Origin: an uncultured Desulfuromonadales bacterium | Lineage (GTDB): Bacteria > Desulfobacterota > Desulfuromonadia > Desulfuromonadales > Geopsychrobacteraceae | Assembly (NCBI GenBank): GCA_947259685.1 | Contig: CAMYNC010000007.1 | Span: 1 to 46,811 of the forward strand | Length of the DNA stretch: 46,811 nucleotides | Direction of reading: 5' to 3' | In this document: positions 8,956-16,447 of the stretch, one piece after another | How positions within the stretch are numbered: position 1 is the first letter of the stretch | Layout: every line of letters begins with the position of its first letter | Position numbers and translations under genes: made by a program | The notes under the pieces: model-generated | What the model was told of the DNA's origin: nothing | The model's database searches: none | Seen by the model: only the letters and a program-made list of their open reading frames with translations

Positions 8956-9762
8956 TCATTCTGGAGTTTCGCCAAGCAATAACCGTAACACGGCGTTGGC
9001 CTGATGATGGGCAGCAATGCCGACTCTTGGTGCCATCAGCCCGCAGCCCGGACCTGCGGCGGTGACGCCGTCACCAACCAGGTAGAGGCGGTCCGACATT
9101 TTTTGGGTTTGAATACTGTTCGAGGGTTCGAAACCAGCCATTCCTGAGGCGACCACCAGCGGCGTTGACCGCGCTAGGCGGAGAAAAGTATTGGTGAGCA
9201 TCGCTTTTTGATCTGCCGCATCAAAGGCTTCGACCAGCACATCAACCGGGGCGAAAATGCGCGGTAAATTCTCTGCGGTAATCCTACAGTTGTGAATCTC
9301 AACCTGAACTCCTGGGTTTATGCGCTGCAGATTGTCCCACAATGCCTCGACTTTGGGCCGGCCGATTTGATCGATAAAATATTGTTGGCGATTCAGATTG
9401 GATGGTTCCACCAGGTCGAAATCGGCAATGATTATACGACCAACGCCGACCCGAGCCAGGGCGATGGCGATATTTGATCCCAGGCCGCCGACGCCAGCAA
9501 TGCCAACACAACTATTTTTTATTTTGGCGTGAACTCCCGGTGTGTGGCGGGCGATCATCAGAGCTTCGAGTTCCTGCGCGGAGGGTTGCTCGCCGCGACG
9601 AATCAAACTGACGCGATCGCCATCCTGTAGCTGCTGGTCCTGGTTCACCGGAAAGCCGTTAACGATGAGAATGTCCGCCGCCGGTTTATGTTGGTCGCGC
9701 AGGCAGAAAAGACTGGTTTTGGCGCCGCACTCAGCCGGTTGCTCGTTAATAAAAATTTGCAT
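8956..9762 (-). CDS. thiF: ThiF adenylyltransferase with N-terminal ThiS-like domain
   Basis: A 268-aa E1-like enzyme that adenylates the C-terminus of ThiS. Residues 1-65 form a ubiquitin/ThiS-like domain without a terminal Gly-Gly. The adenylation domain follows, with the nucleotide loop GVGGLGSN (about 91-98), the acidic DFDLVEPSNLNRQ segment, and VEAFDAADQK. The C-terminal half lacks the paired CXXC zinc cysteines of classical MoeB, as is common in this shorter ThiF type. First gene after the TPP riboswitch; its stop nearly abuts thiS. Confidence 0.92.
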   Translation of the reverse strand: MQIFINEQPAECGAKTSLFCLRDQHKPAADILIVNGFPVNQDQQLQDGDRVSLIRRGEQPSAQELEALMIARHTPGVHAKIKNSCVGIAGVGGLGSNIAIALARVGVGRIIIADFDLVEPSNLNRQQYFIDQIGRPKVEALWDNLQRINPGVQVEIHNCRITAENLPRIFAPVDVLVEAFDAADQKAMLTNTFLRLARSTPLVVASGMAGFEPSNSIQTQKMSDRLYLVGDGVTAAGPGCGLMAPRVGIAAHHQANAVLRLLLGETPE

Positions 9763-9776
9763 TGTTAGACATGCTC

Positions 9777-9803
9777 AAAATAAAAAAGCCACCAAATGGC
9801 GGC
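9777..9803 (-). terminator. Riboswitch attenuator before thiF
   Basis: Read on the minus strand, GCCGCC-ATTT-GGTGGC (9803-9788) forms a 6-bp hairpin with one G-T pair and is followed by TTTTTTATTTT (9787-9777). It lies between the TPP aptamer and the thiF start at 9762, as expected for a transcription-terminating expression platform. The purine-rich aptamer flank is a plausible alternative pairing partner (inference). Confidence 0.8.
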
Positions 9804-9833
9804 CGCCAGCAAACCCTGCTGGATGTCGACAGC

Positions 9834-9922
9834 CGCTTCCCTACGCCGGTATCAGCCGGATCAGGTTCAAAGGGTCGTTCCGAATTTATATACGGAACTC
9901 TCAGTAACTGGACTCCCCCAGG
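9834..9922 (-). promoter_or_regulatory. TPP riboswitch (THI element)
   Basis: The minus strand carries the strongly conserved core of the thiamine-pyrophosphate aptamer: GGGGGAGTCC, then CTGAGAG, then the hallmark ACCCTTTGAACCTGATC, and finally CCGG...CCGGCGTAGGGA. A variable P3 arm (GTTCCG/CGGAAC) lies between. It should shut down the thiF-S-G-H-E transcript when TPP is plentiful, acting through the hairpin at 9777-9803. Confidence 0.97.
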
Positions 9923-9942
9923 GCTTTGTAGGTTATCGATAG

Positions 9943-9972
9943 AAATTAGCAGCCAGCAGCGGCCAAAGTCAA
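9943..9972 (-). promoter_or_regulatory. Possible sigma70 promoter of the thi operon
   Basis: On the minus strand TTGACT (9972-9967) is followed after 18 bases by TAATTT (9948-9943), about 20 bases upstream of the riboswitch. The -35 match is good (5/6) and the -10 match is weak. Confidence 0.4.
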
Positions 9973-10002
9973 TATCTTTACCGGCTATTCTCCTTACAGA
10001 GA

Positions 10003-10031
10003 TTGATCTTGATAGCGCTTTCGATTAGGAT
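10003..10031 (+). promoter_or_regulatory. Possible sigma70 promoter of the 10084 gene
   Basis: TTGATC (10003-10008) and TAGGAT (10026-10031) are spaced by 17 bases, 53 bases upstream of the ATG at 10084. It is divergent from the thi promoter. Each box matches 4/6. The 321-base gap 9763-10083 is thus filled by the thi attenuator, TPP riboswitch and two divergent promoters. Confidence 0.4.
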
Positions 10032-10083
10032 ACCTTGCCCTTGAACGGGACCTGAATGACTGAATTAGTGAAAGGACAGAAAT

Positions 10084-10404
10084 ATGTCGATTTCGGAACG
10101 CTACCGGCAGATTTTAGAACAGATCGATACCGAATCGGATCGATTATACGAGGTGCTGCCGGAAGATACCGTAAACGCCTTGCGACAGGTTGATCTGGCG
10201 GCTGAAGAGCTGCAGGAGGAGGTCGAATCGGTTGGTGAGATTCCGCAGATGCAGCTAGATGCCAAGCTGTCTCCGGTTCTGCTGAAAGCCCACGGCCACC
10301 TGGACCGGGCTCGGGTGATGCTGGAAGCAGCCGAGCACCAGAAAGAGGCGGAAATCCTCTGGGAGCTTGAGCAGTTGATCTACCGCCTGTTGAACGATCT
10401 TTAG
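10084..10404 (+). CDS. Small helical protein of unknown function
   Basis: A 106-aa acidic, helix-rich protein with no signal peptide or membrane segment and no cysteine. The composition (many Glu, Leu, Gln, repeated heptad-like spacing) suggests a helical bundle or coiled coil. I do not recognise the family. AAAGGACAG precedes the ATG. It lies 134 bases upstream of the pseudo-AAA gene; a sigma54-type promoter sits in that gap, so the two may be transcribed separately as well as together. Confidence 0.75.
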   Translation: MSISERYRQILEQIDTESDRLYEVLPEDTVNALRQVDLAAEELQEEVESVGEIPQMQLDAKLSPVLLKAHGHLDRARVMLEAAEHQKEAEILWELEQLIYRLLNDL

Positions 10405-10438
10405 CGACGAAATGCTTGACGGAGTGCCTGGGGCGACC

Positions 10439-10455
10439 TGGCACGTTCGTTGCTT
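10439..10455 (+). promoter_or_regulatory. Sigma54 (-24/-12) promoter before pseudo-AAA gene
   Basis: TGGCACGTTCGTTGCTT places GG at 10440-10441 and GC at 10452-10453 with exactly ten bases between. It matches the consensus TGGCACG-N4-TTGCW at every defined base of that core. Predicted start is near 10465, 74 bases before the ATG at 10539. It lies between genes, not inside one. No enhancer-binding site or cognate activator gene was identified in the window. Confidence 0.7.
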
Positions 10456-10538
10456 CGTAATTTCACGATTTTTCTTCTGTCACTCGGGGCGTACAGCAGC
10501 CTGCTGTCGTCCATCCCTTGCTGGAGCAGGTATTTACG

Positions 10539-11420
10539 ATGCATAAAAAGCTGGAAAAGATTTTTTACGAAGTTCGTGATCCGGAACTTGACTGGGATGA
10601 TATCGGTGGTTTCACGGAGGTTAAAGAGATTCTCAAAGAGATGGTCTGCCTGCCGCTGCAAAAGCCTGAGATGGTCGCCAAGCACCAACTCGGTATTCCG
10701 GCTGGCGTAATGATGTGGGGCCCGCTCGGGGTTGGTATCACCATGCTTGCTGAAGCTTGCGCCAAAGAAGCGGGGGCATCCTTCGTTTATATCAGTGGCC
10801 AGGAAATGCTTGGTAAGGGTGAAGAGTTGATCGAAGCCTTCGATACTGCCATCCACGAAGCACCCAGCGTACTGTTTATATCCGACTGCGAATGGCTGGC
10901 GCCGCGGGTTGGCTGTGATTATGAGTGGGGTCCAGGCAATCTGCGTGGCATTCCACCGACTTTTGCCACCAAAGACCTGAACCGGCTGTTTATCGAACAG
11001 ATCGATCGGATCAACAAGGTCGACAATGTCATGCTGGTCGGTTCCTGTTACCGGATCGATACCGTCGATCAGGCGATTATCAAAGAGAAGAAACGGTTTA
11101 ATCGTAAAGTGTTCGTCCATCCACCCCGGGTGATCGATCGGCGCGGTATGCTCGATATCTATCTGGATCAGATGCCGAACCTGGCTACCGATGTCGATCG
11201 CGAGCAGCTGGCCGAGTTGACCGAAGGTTATGTCGGTTGGGATGCCGAAAGCCTTTGTAAACGGGCTACGGTCAATGCCATCAAAGAGGATGCGTCGCAA
11301 GTAACCATGGCGCATTTCCTGAAATCGCTGAACGAGGTCCGCTACTGGTTGACTCCCGATATGACCCGCGTTTATCACGAAATCTACAAAAACGACTGCC
11401 CCCACCATTACGCTTTTTAG
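10539..11420 (+). CDS. Catalytically degenerate AAA-family protein
   Basis: A 293-aa protein of the classic AAA clade (Cdc48/PAN/FtsH-like), residues 20-280 spanning both subdomains, including DDIGGFTEVK and EGYVGWDAESLCK. The active site is broken: Walker A reads GPLGVGIT (61-68), with Ile for the invariant Lys. The Walker B position reads LFISD (112-116) instead of FIDE. The sensor-1 Asn is Cys or Ser (169-170). Arginine-finger-like residues survive in KKRFNRK. It probably cannot hydrolyse ATP and may act as a scaffold or nucleotide-free adaptor (inference). The ATG at 10539 has GGAGCAGG eight bases upstream; a TTG at 10518 is less likely. FmdE-like gene follows after nine bases. Confidence 0.85.
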   Translation: MHKKLEKIFYEVRDPELDWDDIGGFTEVKEILKEMVCLPLQKPEMVAKHQLGIPAGVMMWGPLGVGITMLAEACAKEAGASFVYISGQEMLGKGEELIEAFDTAIHEAPSVLFISDCEWLAPRVGCDYEWGPGNLRGIPPTFATKDLNRLFIEQIDRINKVDNVMLVGSCYRIDTVDQAIIKEKKRFNRKVFVHPPRVIDRRGMLDIYLDQMPNLATDVDREQLAELTEGYVGWDAESLCKRATVNAIKEDASQVTMAHFLKSLNEVRYWLTPDMTRVYHEIYKNDCPHHYAF

Positions 11421-11429
11421 GCTCTTCGC

Positions 11430-11831
11430 GTGGTGGGAGATAAACTTTATCAGCAACTCGCAAACCGGCACGGCCATTATTGCCCGATGAGCACGCTGGG
11501 CGTTCGCTTGGCTGAAACTGCCCATGAGCAAATGGCCCTCCGCCCGGCTCAGGACTGGAAGCTCTGCTACCTGGCTCGGACCTGTGCCGTGGACGGCATC
11601 CGCATCGTTATTGAACAAATCCAGCCTGGTGTCGATTTACGGGTCGAGCAAAAGGGGCAACATCGCTTGCAGTGTCGGAGTGATGTTGCCCAGGTTTCTT
11701 TGCAACTGACCGAGCAGGCTATGCAGTTGGCGGCCAGCTATCGTGACCTGCCAGAGGAGCAGAAATTAGCCCAGCTTGAACTGCTGCGGACCACTCCGGC
11801 TGCTCAATTGATCACTATCAGCGAAGGATAA
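11430..11831 (+). CDS. FmdE-family protein
   Basis: A 133-aa protein matching the FmdE domain, first named from a formylmethanofuran dehydrogenase-associated protein. The family signature HGHYCPMSTLGVRLAE (residues 14-29) contains the conserved His and Cys, and the second conserved cysteine segment reads ARTCAVDGI. The C-terminal zinc-finger found in longer members is absent. The GTG at 11430 (or 11433) is needed to keep the HGHYCP motif; the first ATG would remove it. The gene is tightly packed between the pseudo-AAA and permease genes. FmdE proteins are suspected to bind metal or cofactor; function here is unknown. Confidence 0.82.
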   Translation: MVGDKLYQQLANRHGHYCPMSTLGVRLAETAHEQMALRPAQDWKLCYLARTCAVDGIRIVIEQIQPGVDLRVEQKGQHRLQCRSDVAQVSLQLTEQAMQLAASYRDLPEEQKLAQLELLRTTPAAQLITISEG

Positions 11832-12791
11832 ATGATGCAGGCCTCGGTTCTCAGCCAGATCTTCAGCGTGATTCAGGAAGAGATCCTGCAGATGTGGTGG
11901 TTTTTCCTGCTCTCGATCCTCCTGGTCGGCATCATCAAAGGCTACAAGCTCGATCTGCGTATCCGTGATTCTGTCAATCGGGCCGGGGTCTGGGGGATTC
12001 CAGTGGCGGTCGGGGTCGGCATGGTCTCGCCCCTCTGTGCCTGTGGGATTCTGCCGATCGTCATCTCTTTGGCAATGATGGGCACCCCGTTGGCGCCGCT
12101 GATGGCACTGCTGGTGACTTCGCCAGTGATGGGGCCGGATGCGTTGCTGCTAACCTATCGTGGATTGGGAAGCGATTGGGCGCTGATGAAGTTTATCGGC
12201 GCTGGAGTGCTCGGGCTTTCCGCCGGACTGATGGTGCTTTGGCTGCAGAAGATCGGTTATCTGGCGCAGGATATGGTGCGCCTGCAACCGGTTTATAACC
12301 AGGACGGCTCCCTGGCTCCGGCAGCAGAAATCGGCGCTGCTGCCGGCATTAAAGTCAAACGGATGCAGGTGGTACCCAGAGACAGTAAGGTCCGCTTTAT
12401 CTTTGATCGCACCCTGGATGCTGGCCTCTTCGTTGGCAAATACCTGCTGCTGGCGATCATTCTCGAAGCGATTATCGTCACCCTGGTGCCGGTCTCCTGG
12501 ATCACCTTCCTGGTTGGGCAAAAAAGTGTCTTCTCCCTGTTTTCCGCTGCGCTGATCGGTCTGCCACTGCCGACCAACCAGATCCCGATCATTCCGATTA
12601 TGGCCGGGCTGCTCGAACGCGGCATCGATTTCGGTGCCGGTCTCACCCTGCTACTGGCCGGGCCGGTGACCAGTCTGCCATCAATGCTGGCGCTTTGGGC
12701 GATGTTTCAAAAGCGGTTGGTGCTGGTGTTTATTCTTCATTCTCTGGCTGTATCCATTTTGCTTGGCTGGCTGCTGCAATTGACCAGCTAA
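11832..12791 (+). CDS. ArsP-type (PF03773-like) permease
   Basis: A 319-aa integral membrane protein with about eight to nine hydrophobic segments. The conserved core is SPLCACGILPIVISLAMMG (about residues 60-78) and, in the second half, GLPLPTNQIPIIPIM, both typical of the YraQ/ArsP permease group. A cytoplasmic loop (about 145-190) separates the halves. Some family members export methylarsenicals or other small molecules; the substrate here cannot be inferred. The start codon directly follows the FmdE-like stop; an adjacent second ATG (11835) is better spaced from GAAGGA. Operon context with FmdE suggests metal or cofactor traffic (inference). Confidence 0.85.
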   Translation: MMQASVLSQIFSVIQEEILQMWWFFLLSILLVGIIKGYKLDLRIRDSVNRAGVWGIPVAVGVGMVSPLCACGILPIVISLAMMGTPLAPLMALLVTSPVMGPDALLLTYRGLGSDWALMKFIGAGVLGLSAGLMVLWLQKIGYLAQDMVRLQPVYNQDGSLAPAAEIGAAAGIKVKRMQVVPRDSKVRFIFDRTLDAGLFVGKYLLLAIILEAIIVTLVPVSWITFLVGQKSVFSLFSAALIGLPLPTNQIPIIPIMAGLLERGIDFGAGLTLLLAGPVTSLPSMLALWAMFQKRLVLVFILHSLAVSILLGWLLQLTS

Positions 12792-12812
12792 AGCTTTTAC
12801 TCGGAGGGCCCG

Positions 12813-14639
12813 ATGAAGCGCTTTTCCACGCTATTGCTGGTCTGTTCTTTCTTCGTTTCTGCCTGTGCTCGTCCCCAATCTCCGGAGCCCCTGGTTTTAC
12901 AGGATCAGCTGATCAGTGAAGATACCCTCTGGAGCGGAGAGGTATTAATCGATGGCAAGGTCGAGGTCTTACGCGACGCTACGCTGAAAATCGCTCCTGG
13001 GACAGTGATAAGGTTCGTCTACCGCGATACCGACCGTGATGGCCTGGGGGATGGTACCCTGATCGTCAAGGGTAAGTTGCTGGCGATCGGCAATGTCGAT
13101 CAGCCGATCAGCTTCCGCAGTGCCCGGGCCAATCCCGAACCGGGTGATTGGCTGGAGATCGCCGTCGATTTCTCCAAGCAGGTGCACCTGCGCTATTGCG
13201 AAATCCGCGACTCCGCCTACACCCTGCATGCCCATTTTACCCGCGGAATCGTCGAAGACAGTCATATCCACCACAATATCGACGGCTGTCGCATCGGCCA
13301 GGCGACCTTTACCCTGCGCCATAACCTGGTGGAGCAGCAGACCGGCAAGGGGATCAATTTTCGTAATTCGCGCGTCAGGGTCGAGAACAACCTGATCCGC
13401 AACAATACGGCCGGAATTTTTCTGTTTGAAAATGATCAAGTTTTCAGCATCAGCGGCAATAACCTGATCGATAATCAGTTTCACCTAAGGCTGGGCGATT
13501 TTTACCTCAATGATGTCAGTTTGCAGGGCAACTGGTGGGGAACGGCAGATCCGCAGGTCATAAGGACTAAAATTTACGACCGGAAGACCGATCCGGAAAT
13601 CGGCGCTGTGCAGCTGGCGCCGCTACCCTCAGCCGTGGTTGGCGCTGGTCCACGCAAGAAATTTAAATTTGCTCCTGCGTGGCGTTACCAGACCGGTGGG
13701 TTTGTTGATGCCGCCCCTCTGGTCGTCTCCGGACTGATCCTTTATCCTTCCTGGGATGGCAGGCTGCATGCCCTCAATGGCTTTGGGCGGCCAGTCTGGA
13801 CTGCTGAACTGGGTGACATCGCCGATTCGATCCCGGCAACCGATAGCCATCGTGTTTTTTTGCAAACCTGGCAGCGCCAAGTTGTCGCGTTGGAGCTGGC
13901 TGATGGCAGCGAAACTTGGCGCTTCAGCTATCCGGAATCCCCAGCCGATGACCATCGTCAGGGGGGCTTGGTGGTTGCCGGACCGCACCTGCTGGTGCCA
14001 GCCTGGAACGGGAATCTATATGCTCTCGATCCCGCTAGCGGAAAGCTTCGCTGGGAATATTCGGCCGGTTCAGTTTTACGCGCTGCGCCTTTGCTCCGTC
14101 AGGAAAAGATTTACCTGCCGGCCAGTGATGGTCAGTTGCACTGTTTGGATCTGCAGGGGAGACTGCTCTGGAAAACCCAACTTGGAGCACCGCTGCTGAC
14201 TACGCCGGTTGCGCTTGGTGATACCCTTGGCCAGTTGACCAAGGCGGGAGAACTGATTGTTCTGGACGCAGCAGGCCAAGAAGTTTGGCGCTATGCCTCT
14301 GCTGAGGCCTGTTTTTACTCGGCTCCGGTGGCTGCTGACGGGAGCATCTACTTTGCCACAGCTGGAGGCAGCGTGCATGCTTTGGACGCTGAAACCGGTC
14401 AGCTGCAGTGGGAAAGCCGGGTCGCTGGGCCGGTTTACGCGACCCCACGGTTGCTGGCGGGACGTTTATTTGGCGGTGATAACGCTGGTCATCTTTTTGC
14501 ATTATCAATGTCCAGCGGAGAGCTCTTGGCAAAAATTGACCTGCAGGAGCCTGTTCAGAGTCAGCCGCTGATTTACCAAGGATTGCTGCTGGTCGGCGCC
14601 CGGGATGGTGCTGTCCATGCCTTCAAGGCAGATTTCTAA
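12813..14639 (+). CDS. Lipoprotein: beta-helix (NosD-like) plus PQQ propeller
   Basis: A 608-aa lipoprotein with lipobox VSAC (Cys18). Residues about 25-265 are a right-handed parallel beta-helix: a cap segment with LKIAPGTVIRF followed by short repeats such as NNTAGIFLFEND, closing with the GNWWGT motif common at the end of such domains. Residues about 285-608 form a PQQ-type beta-propeller with repeating VYATPRL-, LYALDPASGKLRW- and VHALDAETGQLQW-like blades. No enzyme active site is seen; PQQ repeats often act only as binding scaffolds. GGAGG precedes the ATG. Likely an envelope scaffold partnered with the next gene, which has the same beta-helix type. Confidence 0.85.
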   Translation: MKRFSTLLLVCSFFVSACARPQSPEPLVLQDQLISEDTLWSGEVLIDGKVEVLRDATLKIAPGTVIRFVYRDTDRDGLGDGTLIVKGKLLAIGNVDQPISFRSARANPEPGDWLEIAVDFSKQVHLRYCEIRDSAYTLHAHFTRGIVEDSHIHHNIDGCRIGQATFTLRHNLVEQQTGKGINFRNSRVRVENNLIRNNTAGIFLFENDQVFSISGNNLIDNQFHLRLGDFYLNDVSLQGNWWGTADPQVIRTKIYDRKTDPEIGAVQLAPLPSAVVGAGPRKKFKFAPAWRYQTGGFVDAAPLVVSGLILYPSWDGRLHALNGFGRPVWTAELGDIADSIPATDSHRVFLQTWQRQVVALELADGSETWRFSYPESPADDHRQGGLVVAGPHLLVPAWNGNLYALDPASGKLRWEYSAGSVLRAAPLLRQEKIYLPASDGQLHCLDLQGRLLWKTQLGAPLLTTPVALGDTLGQLTKAGELIVLDAAGQEVWRYASAEACFYSAPVAADGSIYFATAGGSVHALDAETGQLQWESRVAGPVYATPRLLAGRLFGGDNAGHLFALSMSSGELLAKIDLQEPVQSQPLIYQGLLLVGARDGAVHAFKADF

Positions 14640-14709
14640 GTCCGGGGATAGTGTTATTTTCGCCAGCAGCCCTCTCTGTTTGACGGTTTTTTGCCAGACT
14701 GGTGTTCTT

Positions 14710-16053
14710 TTGCGTAATTTTGTTCAAAAATTAACTCTGCTGCTGATCCTGGTTGTTTCAGCCAGTTCGGCAATGGCTGCCGGGCCGACCTATAAGGTCA
14801 TTGGTGAAGACCTGCTCTGGCAGGGGGCTGTTGAGCTGACCCAGGCGGTTCTGGTTGCCGCAGGTGCTGAGTTGACGATTGCCCCAGGTACACTGATCCA
14901 GCCCCAGCAGGCAGATTTTGAAATACGCGTTGAAGGGGCTATCCAGGCTCAGGGCAGTCTGGTTGCTCCGATCCGTTTCAGGGCGCCGCAAGGCTGGCGA
15001 GGGGTTGTGCTGGCCCAATCGGATCGAGAAAGCCGCTTTGAGCAGGTTTTTTTCAGTGGTGCACAAACCGCCATAAGTAGCAGCATGAGTCGTTTCCGGG
15101 TCAGCCAGAGCAGGTTCGAAGGCTGCGATACGGCGATCAAATTGCACCGGCAATCGATTCCGTTGGTGGAGAATTCAGTGTTTATCGACAATCGGATCGC
15201 TGTTGCGATTGAGATGCGCTCGCAGGTGATGCTGAATCAAAATCGTTTTTCCGGCAATGAGACGGCGATTCTGGCCAGCCATAACAGCAGCGGAAATATC
15301 CTGGCCAATGATTTTAGCGACAATGGTACCGGGGTCCATCTGCAACATTTGTTTCTTGGGCAGCTGGCCAGGAATAATTTTCACCAGAACGAGCGGGGTA
15401 TTTTCTGCGATCAGACCATGGAGAGTCCAAGGATCGTAGAAAACCGCTTTTCTGACAATCGGCAAGCGATTGTCAGTTTGCTGGCTTCAAAACCGTTGAT
15501 CCGGAATAATTTTTTCAGCGAAAATCAACAGGCGTTGGTGAACAATCAACTCGGCAGTCCTCGAGTTGAGCAGAACCTGTTTGTCGATAATCGGATCGCC
15601 ATAAAATCTGAACGGCGCTCGGCGCCGGTGGTAAAGCGCAATCAGTTCAATAAAAATCATTTAGCACTGCTTTGCGATTACCTGTCCTACCCAATCGTTA
15701 AGCAGAATAACTTTGAGGATAATCAGCTTGCTGTTAAACTGGGTGAGTTTCAAAGTGCCGATAAAGAGCAACAGGGTGTGGTCCCGAACGGTATGGAAGA
15801 GTATCTACAGGAATCTGGGCGGCAGGGGAAGTTCGCTGAATATTCAGCTGCTGCTGGTGCTGTTGATGTGCGGGGAAACTGGTGGGGAAGGGCAGCAAAT
15901 CTGAATAGCCACAATTACCGAACAGCCCTGTTTTATGATCGAGAAGAATCTCAGTGGGTGGTCGATGCTGCCAGTGGTCGGCAGTTTCTGCGCGACCGGA
16001 TTTCATTTACCCCCTGGTTGTCCGAGCCGGTTATAGGAGCCGGGTTGGAATAG
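14710..16053 (+). CDS. Exported parallel beta-helix protein
   Basis: A protein of about 447 aa made almost entirely of right-handed beta-helix (PbH1-like) turns: recurring N-x-F/I-x-D/E-N units such as ENSVFIDNRIAV, NNFHQNERGIF, RNNFFSENQQAL and KRNQFNKNHLAL over residues about 110-360. It ends with a GNWWGR segment like the upstream lipoprotein. The start is uncertain: a TTG at 14710 gives a compact signal peptide ending in SAMAAG but has a weak ribosome site, while the only upstream ATG (14617) overlaps the preceding gene. Carbohydrate or surface binding is common in this fold; no catalytic residues are recognised. Confidence 0.8.
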   Translation: MRNFVQKLTLLLILVVSASSAMAAGPTYKVIGEDLLWQGAVELTQAVLVAAGAELTIAPGTLIQPQQADFEIRVEGAIQAQGSLVAPIRFRAPQGWRGVVLAQSDRESRFEQVFFSGAQTAISSSMSRFRVSQSRFEGCDTAIKLHRQSIPLVENSVFIDNRIAVAIEMRSQVMLNQNRFSGNETAILASHNSSGNILANDFSDNGTGVHLQHLFLGQLARNNFHQNERGIFCDQTMESPRIVENRFSDNRQAIVSLLASKPLIRNNFFSENQQALVNNQLGSPRVEQNLFVDNRIAIKSERRSAPVVKRNQFNKNHLALLCDYLSYPIVKQNNFEDNQLAVKLGEFQSADKEQQGVVPNGMEEYLQESGRQGKFAEYSAAAGAVDVRGNWWGRAANLNSHNYRTALFYDREESQWVVDAASGRQFLRDRISFTPWLSEPVIGAGLE

Positions 16054-16088
16054 TGTTTTGTGAAGCCGATATCAAAAAGGGGTTACTC

Positions 16089-16406
16089 GTGGAAGAGAAA
16101 AAGGATCAAGATGTAAAACTGGAAATTCAGATCGATGATGATGTTGCCAGCGGCCAATATATTAATATGGCGGTGGTGAACCATAGCGACAGTGAATTCG
16201 TTATCGACTGCATCTATGTTCAGCCGCAAGTGCCTCGCGCCAAGGTCCAGTCCCGCTTGATTACCTCGCCCCGGCATGCTAAGCGTTTGCTGATGGCCTT
16301 ACATAACAATTTGCAGAATTACGAGCAGAAGTTTGGTGCTATCGATCTCGCTGAGGACCCAGTGAAAAAGGCTGAGGGGAACGATACCGATAATCCTGTC
16401 CACTAA
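16089..16406 (+). CDS. DUF3467 protein
   Basis: A 105-aa cytoplasmic protein matching the DUF3467 family: hydrophobic strand YINMAVVNHSDSEFVIDCI, then VPRAKVQSRLITSP, then HAKRLLMALHNNLQNYEQKFG. Function of the family is unknown. The GTG at 16089 was chosen because AAAAAGGGG lies seven bases upstream and homology begins right after it. It separates the beta-helix genes from the substrate-binding-protein gene, and appears to belong to the same transcript. Confidence 0.85.
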   Translation: MEEKKDQDVKLEIQIDDDVASGQYINMAVVNHSDSEFVIDCIYVQPQVPRAKVQSRLITSPRHAKRLLMALHNNLQNYEQKFGAIDLAEDPVKKAEGNDTDNPVH

Positions 16407-16447
16407 GGATGGCTCAAGTCTCACCGCTTTTTGAAAAGGATCGTTTT

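Noticed and set aside
11463..11482. Sigma54-like GGCACGG...TTGC inside the FmdE-like gene
   Set aside because: Spacing between GG and GC is 13, not 10 bases, and it lies within coding sequence.
10401..11618. Long open frame (405 codons) on the minus strand opposite the pseudo-AAA and FmdE genes
   Set aside because: It mirrors the codon pattern of the plus-strand genes, has no ribosome site and no recognisable domain; the plus strand has clear family motifs.
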